Source: Flaccisagitta enflata (Eukaryota > Chaetognatha > Sagittoidea > Aphragmophora). From it: a stretch of 64,000 nucleotides of DNA. Both the position numbers and the translations under genes were made by a program. The stretch is from assembly GCA_965153355.1 (NCBI GenBank), contig OZ231126.1, positions 3,038,001-3,102,000 of the forward strand. The letters run 5' to 3'. Below are positions 1 to 8,719 of this stretch, piece by piece. Numbering within the stretch: the stretch's first letter is position 1; each line of letters begins with the position of its first letter. The notes under the pieces were generated by a model that was not told where the DNA came from, ran no database searches, and saw only the letters and a program-made list of their open reading frames with translations.

Positions 1-48
1 CGCACGCAACTGCGGTAGCCCGTAGCCGTGTATCTGGCCTTGTTCCTC
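1..48 (-). repeat. 5' end fragment of an end-word (RGAC) element
   Basis: Read on the minus strand this has the family's AAGGCC start, the GATACACGGCTAC-like segment and the word GCAGTTGCGTGCG. Only the 5' end of the element is inside the window. It sits in a CRY-DASH intron. Confidence 0.6.
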
Positions 49-214
49 CCAACATCGACTTGTCTGTCCCTTTCATTTACGTATTGCGCTGTCTGGTAAT
101 CGATTTCTCATCAAGCTTCAGTCCTCCTTTCTGTCCTCATGTACCTTGTTGCGTGACCTGTCTATTTTTGTCATGAAACTTTTAAAAGTAAAAACATTTT
201 TGTATTTTATTCAG

Positions 215-371
215 CAAACTGGCTGGATGTCAAATCGCGGTCGTCAAAATGTTGCGTCGTTTCTCGTCAAAGATTTAGGACTGGATTGGCGCCTTGGTGC
301 GGAATGGTTCGAATCTCTTCTCTTGGATCATGACGTTTGCTCAAACTACGGGAACTGGAATTACGCTGCCG
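215..371 (+). CDS. cry-dash: CRY-DASH exon, FAD-binding domain
   Basis: Begins after a TTTTATTCAG acceptor and ends before GTATGT, leaving one base of a split glycine codon. It encodes [11 protein letters not shown] through YGNWNYAAG, the helical FAD-domain core of photolyase-like proteins. Confidence 0.95.
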
Positions 372-2506
372 GTATGTCTATCTGTCTGTATGTTAACATG
401 AGGGTCTGATATCATATTTGAATGCCAGAGCTTACATTAAGCCAGATTCTCTGTGTTCAAATTAAATGTGGCTTGTGTGTGTCAAGCTGCGTTCGCGTTA
501 TGAAAGGGATTGTGAATCTATTTCTCCTTAAACTCAAAATGGAATTTATTATTCCAGGCATCGGCAATGATCCTCGTGAGAATCAAAAATTCAACATGGT
601 CAAACAGGGACTTGACTACGACCCAGACGGGGAATACATTAGAACTTGGGTCCCCGAGCTTAAAGGTGTGTATATGATAAGTAGAGGAGAGATTGGAAAG
701 ACTGAAGGAAATACAAAGGAGGAAGATACTAGGGAAAGAAGGAAAGAAGAAAACAAGGCTGGATACACGGCTACCCTAGTTGCGTGCAGGTGGGCAGGAG
801 CAGTGCTGGGGAAGGTCACTAGGGTATCTGGGTAGGAGCCGTATGCTCAAAAAGCTCAGAAACGCCAAAAAGTAAAAACAGGACTGACCAACAGACGAAC
901 CAACATAGCAGGGTATAGACCAGCTCTATTCCCCAGCTCTATCAAACCTATCCCTGGTTCTACGAGACCTATCCTGAGCTCTAGCATACCTAATCACAGC
1001 CGAATATGATAATTGGAAAAAGTTGAATTACATAATTCGACTTTTTGAAACGTAGAGGAAAAATCAGGTTTTCCATTTTCAATTTGAGGAACTTTGGAAA
1101 GTTGAGCTATTTCCCGCTTAGGATGACATATCTTTTAATATTCACAGCTAAGATAGAACTAATTTTTTTCTTTTAAATGGCACCAACCAGAGGTGTCTAG
1201 GATCCATTATTTTCAAGCTATGATTTTTTAATCTTTTTGATCCCAACTTTTGGTTTGATGTAACAATGGGGAAGAGTAAATATGTTACGCAAATTGACTC
1301 CAAATTTTATGACGCTTGCTTTTATTGGAAACTAGGCCGGATACACGGCTACCCCAGTCGCGTGCGGGTGGGCAGGGGCTGTAATTGAGGTCACCAGATC
1401 ATTTGGGTAGGGGCAGTGAAGCCAAAAATCCCAAAAACCCAAAAAAAGTAGTGTGACGGACCGACCGACGGATGGACCAACAGACCGACAAATTGGGGTG
1501 TAGCACGCGACTAAAAAGTCGAATTACGTAATTCGACTTTTTAGGCTGTAGGGGAGAAAGCTTGAGTTTCTATTTGCAATTTGAAATTAAGAAAGTTAGG
1601 CAATTTCCATGGATGACCTGTTTGTTTATTCACAGCTAAGAAAGAGCTGACTTTTTTCTTTCAAATGGCGCCAACCATAAGTCTCTAGGATCAATACTTT
1701 TTGAGCTTTGAGTTTTTTAATCTTTCTTTATTTCTTCGCATTTTCGCAAAAATTGATATTTTTCATTGATCCCTACTTTTGGCCTTTTGTAACAATAGAC
1801 AGTAGGGGCAGATTTAAGGCCTGTGAGGACAGGTTTCAGGCCTGAGACGGCAGATTTCTGGCCTGAGAGGGCAGATTTTAAGACTGAGAGAGCAGATTTC
1901 AAGCCTGAGAGGGCAGATTTCAAGCCTGAGAGGGCAGATTTCAAGCCTGAGAGGGCAGATTTCAAGCCTGAGAGGGCAGATTTCAAGCCTGAGAGGGCAG
2001 ATTTCAAGCTTGAGAGGGCAGATTTCAAGCCTGAGATGGCAGATTTCAGGCCTGAGAGGGCCTGGGGGGACTAGTGAATGAACTAACGGACGGATGAACA
2101 AAAGTCCCCCTGTGTTCTACAGGACTTTGTCCCCTTTGGGGCCGCTGCCCAAAAGCCTATACCTATCTTTTCACCCCTCCTCGCACAGAATTACGTGGAA
2201 GCAAGATTCACATTCCATGGACACTCGGGCTCCGGGAATTGGAGACGGCTGGGGTCAGTCTCGGAGAAACTTACCCCAATCCGATCGTCATAGCTCCAGA
2301 ATGGGGCAGGTATACCGGTAAAACAAAGAGTGACAGAAGAAGAGGAGGAGGAAAGGGTGGTGGAAATTTGTCTGCTCGGCCCAGGGGAAGTGGTTGTAGG
2401 GGAGGTGAAGGAAGAGGGGGGTGGTGGTCAAAGAGGAGGCGGAGGAGGAGGGGGCGGAGGCGGCCAAAGAGGCGTTGATTTTTATTTTAAACCGTCTTGT
2501 CAATAG
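215..2506 (+). CDS. cry-dash: Cryptochrome DASH, C-terminal three exons (partial gene)
   Basis: Flavoprotein of the photolyase/cryptochrome family; DASH members bind FAD and repair or bind UV-damaged, mainly single-stranded, DNA. Exons are 215-371, 558-665 and 2189-2506, joined by GT-AG introns in consistent phase 1. The peptides [40 protein letters not shown] and [15 protein letters not shown] are the diagnostic C-terminal part of the FAD-binding domain, followed by [13 protein letters not shown]. The glycine-rich tail closes on [12 protein letters not shown] and a stop at 2504-2506, as DASH proteins often do. The tail needs a one-base frame change inside a run of six G near 2417; losing one G restores frame, so a homopolymer sequencing error is likely. 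The 5' part, with the photolyase N-terminal domain, lies left of the window. Family identification is firm; function is inferred from the family. Confidence 0.95.
558..665 (+). CDS. cry-dash: CRY-DASH exon, GIGNDPREN segment
   Basis: Acceptor TTCCAG, donor GTGTGT. It completes the split glycine and encodes [20 protein letters not shown] and [10 protein letters not shown]. Phase 1 in and out, matching both neighbours. Confidence 0.95.
749..905 (+). repeat. End-word element, 3' end decayed
   Basis: Starts ACAAGGCTGGATACACGGC, has the word AGTTGCGTGC and the GGTGGGCAGGAGC segment, then a weak GACTGACCAACAGACG tract. No 3' hairpin follows. It lies in the CRY-DASH intron 666-2188. Confidence 0.6.
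1011..1330 (+). repeat. Companion repeat with GAATTA-centred palindrome, copy 1
   Basis: Opens with an imperfect palindrome (1015-1046). It then shares about 240 bp of clear similarity with 1543-1800 (Cys-free, non-coding; landmarks: hexamers around GGCACCAACC and CTAGGATC). Related sequence recurs on the minus strand at 22,060-22,340 and 23,020-23,300. Confidence 0.55.
1334..1516 (+). repeat. Intact end-word (RGAC) element
   Basis: AGGCCGGATACACGG start, 5' word AGTCGCGTGC, GGTGGGCAGGGGC segment, a GGACCGACCGACGGATGG tract, and the 3' word GCACGCGACT followed by AAAAA. The 5' and 3' words are exact reverse complements. No direct repeats flank it. Confidence 0.75.
1513..1800 (+). repeat. Companion repeat with perfect 30-bp palindrome, copy 2
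   Basis: Positions 1513-1542 are a perfect 30-bp inverted repeat centred on TAC/GTA, beginning AAAAAGTCGAATTAC. The following 250 bp resemble 1047-1290. It overlaps the AAAAA tail of the preceding end-word element, so the two may have moved together. Confidence 0.6.
1804..2070 (+). repeat. 21-bp minisatellite array
   Basis: About twelve copies of a 21-bp unit (CCTGAGAGGGCAGATTTCAA plus G), degenerate at both edges and near-identical in the middle. Because 21 is divisible by three, it gives open frames on both strands (KPERADF on plus, KSALSGL on minus) that are not genes. It lies in the last CRY-DASH intron. Confidence 0.95.
2085..2160 (+). repeat. Fold-back family end module beside the 21-bp array
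   Basis: Contains CCCCCTGTGTTCTACAGGAC and then GTCCCCTTTGGGGCCGCTG. The same module ends arrays at 10,675-10,721 and 24,860-24,907. It ends 29 bp before the final CRY-DASH exon. Confidence 0.7.
2189..2506 (+). CDS. cry-dash: CRY-DASH terminal exon with apparent 1-nt frameshift
   Basis: Acceptor CTCGCACAG. It encodes [12 protein letters not shown], then [19 protein letters not shown], a Gly/Arg-rich tail and, in the +1-shifted frame, [11 protein letters not shown] with a stop. The switch falls in a six-G run (AGAGGGGGGTGG). The unshifted frame ends in an arginine-rich tract at a TGA near 2478. Confidence 0.9.
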
Positions 2507-2869
2507 GGACCGCCCCAATCTTTCGGAAAATGCTTCTGAAAATAGCGGCTATCGCTGACTGAAAAAAAGTCGTTAACTTGGGATTTTTTCTTATTTTTCG
2601 AATCTTTCTTTTGTTTTTCTTCTCATTTTCAGAAATTGAAACATTGGAGGAGACCAGCGCAGTTTAGGCCCTCTTTTTTCCCAGCAAAATATTGATGTCT
2701 TGGACTTGGTCATCAAGAGAACGAAATCAAACATTGTGGAAACCCCGCGGAAATTCAACAGTCAAAAGCGAAAGCGGATGGGAAACTTATTTAGTTTTCC
2801 TTCAAGCTGTCACAATTCAAAATTTTCTTGATAGACCGAGACAGATATGGAGCTAACTTTTTGAAAATC

Positions 2870-2875
2870 AATAAA
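2870..2875 (+). promoter_or_regulatory. Candidate polyadenylation signal for CRY-DASH
   Basis: AATAAA 364 bp past the CRY-DASH stop is the first good match downstream. The stretch 2507-3110 otherwise holds nothing I recognise and is treated as 3' UTR or intergenic. Confidence 0.4.
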
Positions 2876-3110
2876 AAGCAAGCACACCTTTGAAAAAAAT
2901 TTTGACCTCGATGATTGCGTCTGGGATGATGCCCAAAGTTGCTTTCAAAAATGCTGGCAAAAAATGATTTGTTTTCTGCACTGTATCTCCATCGTGCAAA
3001 TTAAAGCTTTTATGAGGGATGCAGAATTGTTTACTTCAACATACATTTTAATGAATCATCAACTGTTATCCAAACAATTTTTTCCTCTTTTGCCGCTGGT
3101 TCATCATTAA

Positions 3111-3305
3111 CAAGGCCAACACCGCCAAGTCGCGTGCGAAACTTACGAAATGACTTAGAATGACTTAGAATGACTCTGTATACTCTGAAATGACTTAAAA
3201 ATGACTTGAAGAAATAAAATTGATAAAAAAAGTAAAAGTGTGACAGACCGACGGACAGACGGACGGACAAAGCGGGGTGTAGAGTCGCGTGCACGCGACT
3301 AAAAA
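3111..3305 (+). repeat. Intact end-word (RGAC) element
   Basis: CAAGGCCAACACC start, 5' word AGTCGCGTGC, an internal ATGACTTAG-like short array, the tract GACAGACCGACGGACAGACG, and a 3' hairpin that is the perfect 18-bp palindrome AGTCGCGTGCACGCGACT followed by AAAAA. Confidence 0.8.
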
Positions 3306-3834
3306 CCATGAGCAAGAAGCAAAAATGCTAATGACAAAGCTAGTCAATGAACGTAACTTGACTCTCCTTTCTTGTTACATAGGGCCTATAAAAAGGAACA
3401 ATGAAAAATTTTTATCTTCGAGAAAATGTGTAAAAAAACATTCGCTTTTTTAGTTGACAATCTTAACCAAACCGCTTCTCACCTGGTTCACAGCTTTCAC
3501 AAGCTTCCAACAACAAAAAAGAATTTCCTTTCCGTTTTTCTAAATATGCTGTAATTCTACTGTTTTTTATATTCATTGTGTTTTAAATACTTTACATTGG
3601 ATTCTTGGCTTATTGTGACCCATCAAAAACAGAGATCAATTGTACTCGCGTAGAGTGGATACCCGGTAAAATACAAGTGTTTCATTTCATTTCAATCGTA
3701 ACTCAAAAAATATTGATCGTAGAGACTTCTGCGCATTGGAAAGAAACAAGGCCAACACCTATAAGTCGCGTGCAGGACAAAAATAACTGAACTGACCTGA
3801 CTCCTTATTGTATCTTTTTATTGAAATCAGACCC

Positions 3835-4690
3835 GCGCAGCAAAACGGGCCAAACCAGACTCAAACCAGACTCAAACCGGAGCTCAAAGACTCAAAGCGA
3901 GACTCAAACCAGAATTAGAAACCAGACCGAAATCAGACATAAACCGGGCATAAACCAGACTAAAGGCAGACTCAAACCAGATTAAAGCCAGACTCAGAAG
4001 CAGACTCAAACCGGAGACTCAAACCAGACTCCAGCCAGACTCAAGCCAGACTCACTGCAGACTTAAACCCAGGCCAAGGCAGGCTCAAGCCAGGCTCAAA
4101 CCAGGCTCAAGCGGAGCTCAAGCCAGACTCAGGCCAGACCAATACCAGGCCAAACCAAGGCCAAACCAGACCTAAATCGGACCTAAATCAAACATAAACC
4201 AAAGACCAAAAAACAGACATAGACCAGACCTAAAGCAGACCTAACCCAGGCCCTAAACCAGACATAAATCAGGCCCCAAAACCAGTCTTCGCTGGACTTA
4301 AACAGGCGTAGGCCAGGTAAGCTTGAACAACCAGGCCTTAGAAAAGCCATACTTCGACCAGACTTAAGCCAGACTTAAACCAGACTTAAACCCGAGAAAC
4401 TTAAACCATACTTATCTTTAATATCATTTTAACAGACTTAAGCAGCAGACTTAAACCTTCATTAGACAGCAGACTTAAACCATTAGATTTAAACCAGCAG
4501 ACTTAAACCAGCAGGGCTTAAACCAGCTGATTTAAGCCAGCAGACTTAAACCAGCAGAACAACCCATTGGAGAAACCAAACAGCAAGATTTAAGCCAGAA
4601 GATTCAAACAGCAAACTGTATCAGACTTTGCAGCAGACTTTGGCAATAAGCTAGCCAGACTTTAGCAGCAGACTTTGACCAGCAGACTTT
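3835..4690 (+). repeat. Degenerate CAGACTCAAAC tandem array
   Basis: Roughly 11-12-bp units of the form CCAGACTCAAA/CCAGACTTAAA, diverging steadily across 850 bp. It adjoins the 10-bp ATGACCAAAA array, to which the unit may be related (shared CCA-AA core). Confidence 0.85.
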
Positions 4691-5085
4691 AATGACCAAA
4701 AATGACCAAAAATGACCAAAAATGACCAAAAATGACCAAAAATGACCAAAAATGACCAAAAATGACCAAAATGCCGAAAAAAGACGAAAGATGACCGAAA
4801 ATGACCAAAATGACCAAAATGACCAAAAATGACCAAATATGACCAAAATGACCGAAATGACCAAAAATGACCAAAAATGACCAAAATGACCAAAAATGAC
4901 CAAAAATGACCAAATATGACCAAAATGACCAAAAATGACCAAAAATGACCAAAAATGACCAAACTGACAAAAAAATGACCAAAATGACCAAAGATGACCA
5001 AAGATGACCAAAGATGACCAAAAATGACCAAAATGACCAAAATGACCAAATATGACCAAAATGTCCAAAATGACCAAAAATGATC
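4690..5085 (+). repeat. 10-bp ATGACCAAAA array, left block
   Basis: Tandem ATGACCAAAA units mixed with 9-bp variants. Minus-strand translation gives an artefactual WSFLVIFGHF repeat in all frames. The block is interrupted by a fold-back element and resumes at 5,809. Confidence 0.95.
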
Positions 5086-5090
5086 AATAG

Positions 5091-5800
5091 TCGCAAAAGC
5101 GTTAGATGGTCAGCGGTACCCGTGCCCTGCCTAAGTTAGTTGTGGTTGAAGTTGAGGAGGGAGCAGGGCAGCGGCCCCGAAGGGGTCGATGACCTATGCT
5201 TTCCTTCACACATATGGGGGATTTTCTCCTCCTCCTCCTCCTTCTTCTTCTTCTCCTCCTCCTCCTCCGTCCCTCCCACTCAAATCCCAGTCCCGAGGCC
5301 CAAATTCCAGTCTCGAGGCCCAAATCCCAGTCTTGAGGCCCAAATCCCAGCCTCAAGGCCCAAATCTAGCCTCAAGGGGCCTGTCACAGCTAGGCTGAGG
5401 TTTCAGGCCTCCCAGGTCTGGGATCTGGGCCTCTGGCTGAATTTTGACCTTGAGGCTGAGATTTGGGCTTCACGGCACAAATCTGGGCCTCCAGGCTAGG
5501 ATTTAGGCTTTGAGGCTAGGATTTGGGCCTTGAGGATTTGGGCCTCAAGACTGGGTTGGGCCTCGAGACTGGAATTTGGGCCTCCAGGCTGGGATTTAGG
5601 CCTTGAGGCTGGGATTTGGCCTTGAAGGCTAGAAAGTTTGAGAGCCTCAAGACACAGGATTTGGGCCATCAAGACTGGAATTTGGGCCTCGGGACTGGGG
5701 TTGAGGGTGGAGCGGAAAGGAGAAGGAAAGAAGGAGGAGGAGGAGGAGAAAATCCCCATATGTGTGAAGCAGTCATCGACACTCAAAGAACACTCTGAAA
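5091..5800. mobile_element. Fold-back element with 21-bp core, nested in 10-bp array
   Basis: Left end: GCGTTAGATGGTCAGCGGTA, then GGGCAGCGGCCCCGAAGGGG (5166-5185) and a CTCCTC tract. Next come 21-bp units (CAGTCTCGAGGCCCAAATC-like), which flip to the opposite orientation after about 5,400, then a GGAGGA tract and a truncated right end (GTGTGAAGCAGTCATCGAC). The same 10-bp array flanks both sides, so it inserted into a pre-existing array. Confidence 0.75.
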
Positions 5801-5808
5801 CATAAATG

Positions 5809-6545
5809 AAAAAAATGACCAAAATGACCAAAATAGCCAAAAATGACCAAAATGACCAAAAGTGAACAAAAATGTCCAAAATGACCAAAAATAACCAAAA
5901 ATGACAAAAATACCTAAATATGATCAAAATGACAAAAAATGACCAAAATGACTAAATATGACCAAAAATGACAATAGCAAAATGACCAAAAATGATCAAA
6001 AATGATCTAAAAAGACCAAAAATGATTAGCATGTGAAATGACCAAAAATGACTAAATAAATAAAATGATCAAAAATGATCAAAAATGACCAAAACTGACC
6101 AAAAGCCAAAAATGATCAAAATGACCAAAATGACCAAAAATGACCAAAAATGACCAAAAATGACCAAAAATGACCAAAAATGACCAAAAATGACCAAAAA
6201 TGACCAAAAATGACCAAAAATGACCAAAATGACCAAAAATGACCAAAATGACCAAAAATGACCAAAAATGACCAAAAATGACCAAAAATGACCAAAAATG
6301 ACCAAAATTGATCTAAAATTGATCTAAAATGACCAAAAATGACCAAATTGACCAAAATGACCAAAATGACCAAAATGATCAAAAATGACCAAAATGACCA
6401 AAAAATTACTAAAAATGACCAAATATGACCAAAAATTACCAAAAATGACCAAAAATGACCAAAAACAGCCAATTGATCTAAAATGACCAAAGTAATGGGT
6501 AAACCAAAGTAATGGAAGCCAAAATGACCAAAATGACCAAAAATG
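5809..6545 (+). repeat. 10-bp ATGACCAAAA array, right block
   Basis: Same unit as 4,690-5,085. From about 6,136 to 6,300 it is an almost perfect 10-bp period with a five-A tract in each unit. It decays towards 6,545 and runs into the 3' end of an end-word element. Confidence 0.95.
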
Positions 6546-6825
6546 ACCAAAAATTACTAAAAGCAACCAATAATTCCCAAAAACAACAAGCTCAAAATAA
6601 TAGACGGCCAAAAAGGCGCAAGCAAAGTGCTATGGACCGACAGACCGACAGACCGGGCGACCGACCGACCGACCGACAGAGCAGGTTGTTGAGTCGCGTG
6701 CACGCGACAAAAAGTTAGCTCTTTTGGCACAAGGTAAAATGAGGACACAGGGTAACTGTATTGCGAACAGGTGAGCAGGGGCATCCAGCCTCTTTCAAGC
6801 CCCTCCTCATAACACCCTTACCCAA

Positions 6826-7013
6826 CAAGGCCGGATACACGGCTACCGAAGTCACGGCGTGTGGGTGGGCAGGGCCATATTTGAGGCACTGGGGCCATAT
6901 TTGGGCAGGAGCAGTGAGGTCAAAAGGCTTCAAAAATCATAAAAAACAAGTGTGACAGACCGACCGACCGACGGACAAAGCGGGTGTAGAGTCGCGTGCA
7001 CGCGACTAAAAAA
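6826..7013 (+). repeat. Intact end-word (RGAC) element
   Basis: CAAGGCCGGATACACGGC start, a diverged 5' word (AGTCACGGCGTG), a GACAGACCGACCGACCGACG tract, and a 3' palindromic hairpin AGTCGCGTGCACGCGACT followed by AAAAA. Confidence 0.75.
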
Positions 7014-7135
7014 CATCTAGAACACTCATTTTTGATTTTTCCACTTTTAAAGTGATGTATGTGTTAATTGTGTTATGGCCCGATACGACGGAAAGTCCAA
7101 CTCACCAAAGGCGTTTATAGTTGCGTTCCCTCAAC

Positions 7136-7238
7136 CAGCGATGTATGGCAAGGGACTTCAGGGACATCACATGACGTCCCCGCTGTCGGGTTTGAATGTT
7201 TGTCGGGCTTGAAAATTTGTTGTGAAAATAGGAGGAAG

Positions 7239-7298
<60 letters not shown>

Positions 7299-7752
7299 AC
7301 AGACGGGCAGGCAGAGTCAGACAAACTGACAGACAAATGAACAGACAGATAAACAGATAGACAGACATACAAATGAACAACAGAAAAATATTTCTTGAAT
7401 CAAATCTTTTGGGGGAAGTAATAAACAAGTTTGCAAAACAAAATGAGGAAAGGGCTTGATTGATATATGTTGATGATTAGTATACTTTTCCCTTACTTGC
7501 TTAACAATTTTTCTAGATACCTTTTTTGCACTATGCACTTAATTGTATGAATCAATCAAAAACAGCTCTATCTAATAAAGAAATAACAGTCTAGATGAGA
7601 ATCACTCTTTTATTTGTTACTTTTTGTTTAGTATTGGCTTAGAATGCATATGAATCATAGAAAATCAATTAAAAAGCTATTATGCTTAGATTTGCTTTCG
7701 TGCTTGGAATTAGCTGTGAAGTCCTTAACCTTCAAGCTGCTATACATCGCTG
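7136..7752. mobile_element. hAT-like non-autonomous element, copy 1
   Basis: Terminal inverted repeats begin CAGCGATGTATGG and end TATACATCGCTG. They are flanked by a perfect 8-bp direct repeat CCCTCAAC (7128-7135 and 7753-7760). An 8-bp target duplication with CAG termini is the hAT signature. No transposase frame is present. It holds a (GA)n run at 7,241-7,294. It lies downstream of the LolA-like gene. Confidence 0.85.
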
Positions 7753-7760
7753 CCCTCAAC

Positions 7761-8329
7761 TAAACTTGTATTATCGCAGGCAAGATATAACTTTCCCAAC
7801 TTTCCCAAGTGCCTCAAATCGAAAATGAATAACCAGATTTCTCCAACAAAAACAAATCAAAAAATGTTTCAAAAAGTCGAATTACTTTTTCCAATTAACC
7901 TCGACGCTGCGTACAAAAACAACACAACTATTGCAACGCATATTTCATAACATTTTGTTTGAGAATTTTGATCATGTTTACTTGTTGTCAGCTTCATACA
8001 TGTTGGATTTTATTAAAACATCGAAAACAATTTCTAGAAGTAGACAACTTCAAAAGATAACGCAGACAGTGCCTTTGAATACACACACTTTTTATAATTA
8101 GATTATCGAGATCGTTTGGAATTTGATCAAATGGAGTAGTGTCCCCTTCGTCTCTCCTTCACAATGACCTGGCTCTGTATATCGTTTTGGAAGAGATAGA
8201 AGTCATCTTGGCAGTGCCGAGAAACGGCGGATAACCGTGAAAATCACTGCAACAGTTAGACCTGAGCAGAGGTTAACAATTTCAGAAAATCCTGTACGTC
8301 CTTACTTGGTAAGGCAGGTAATATGGTAT
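7761..8329. other. No gene recognised
   Basis: AT-rich sequence with one relic of the GTCGAATTAC palindrome family near 7,867. It is probably intergenic, between the convergent CRY-DASH and LolA-like genes. I see nothing else to report. Confidence 0.4.
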
Positions 8330-8456
8330 CAAGGCCGGATACATGGCAATCCCGTCGCGGGCAATAATGCGAAACTCACTTGCAATTCAAAGATATTACG
8401 GATGGGCGGATTGACCAAATAAGCAAGATGTGTAGTCGCCTGCCCGCGACTATAAA
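8330..8456 (+). repeat. End-word element, GTCGCGGGC subfamily
   Basis: CAAGGCCGGATACATGGC start, 5' word GTCGCGGGC (8354-8362) and 3' word GCCCGCGAC (8442-8450): exact complements, though the word differs from neighbouring copies. It ends 44 bp past the LolA-like stop, so it may lie in that gene's 3' UTR. Confidence 0.75.
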
Positions 8457-8500
8457 TCAAATTGGAAAGATATACAAATTAGACATTCTTTAAAGAAAAG

Positions 8501-8719
8501 CTACTGACCGGCGGTAAAAATGGGAGCCATAAGAAGCAAGGCAAGAAGTGTTGGGACAGACATTGTTATGCCGTTTTGCAAACTTGACGGAAACGTCGGC
8601 TTTGGACTTGTGGGTGAGGCCGTAGAGTCAGTCACTGGTGGGGCGGTTGGCGTCGGCTTTGAACTTGTGGTTGAGATTGTAGAGTCAGTCACCGGTGGGG
8701 CGGTTGGCGTTGATGGCAC
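8501..8719 (-). CDS. LolA-like gene exon 15: Thr/Pro stalk and anchor signal
   Basis: Acceptor TTGTCGCAG. Two similar STPTAPPVTDST-type blocks of a Thr/Ser/Pro-rich stalk are followed by SVPTLLALLLMAPIFTAGQ and TAG at 8501-8503. A hydrophobic end without a charged tail is typical of a GPI-anchor signal; a single membrane span is the alternative. Confidence 0.85.
   Translation of the reverse strand: MPSTPTAPPVTDSTISTTSSKPTPTAPPVTDSTASPTSPKPTFPSSLQNGITMSVPTLLALLLMAPIFTAGQ

Larger units (their letters stand above)
3747..6714 (+). mobile_element. Candidate 3-kb composite end-word element carrying arrays
   Basis: The left edge has CAAGGCCAACACC and the 5' word AGTCGCGTGC (3764-3773). The next matching 3' end is at 6,620-6,714: a GACCGACAGACCGACAGACC tract and a hairpin ending GCACGCGAC plus AAAAA. 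Between them lie an 11-12-bp array, a 10-bp array and a nested fold-back element, with no host-like sequence. One interpretation is a single array-bearing element; two independent truncated elements flanking the arrays are also possible. Confidence 0.5.

Noticed and set aside
1804-2070. CRISPR-like array
   Set aside because: Contiguous tandem units with no spacers, in a eukaryotic intron.
1717-2101. KPERADF / KSALSGL repeat proteins
   Set aside because: 21-bp minisatellite open in both orientations inside a CRY-DASH intron; no start context or conserved family.
3111-3305. Self-cleaving ribozyme (hammerhead) in the hairpin repeats
   Set aside because: I could not find the CUGAUGA and GAAA core motifs in the expected order.
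4604-6611. Long hydrophobic open frames (WSFLVIFGHF repeats) on the minus strand
   Set aside because: They are translations of the 10-bp array; all three frames are open with the same period, so no protein is implied.
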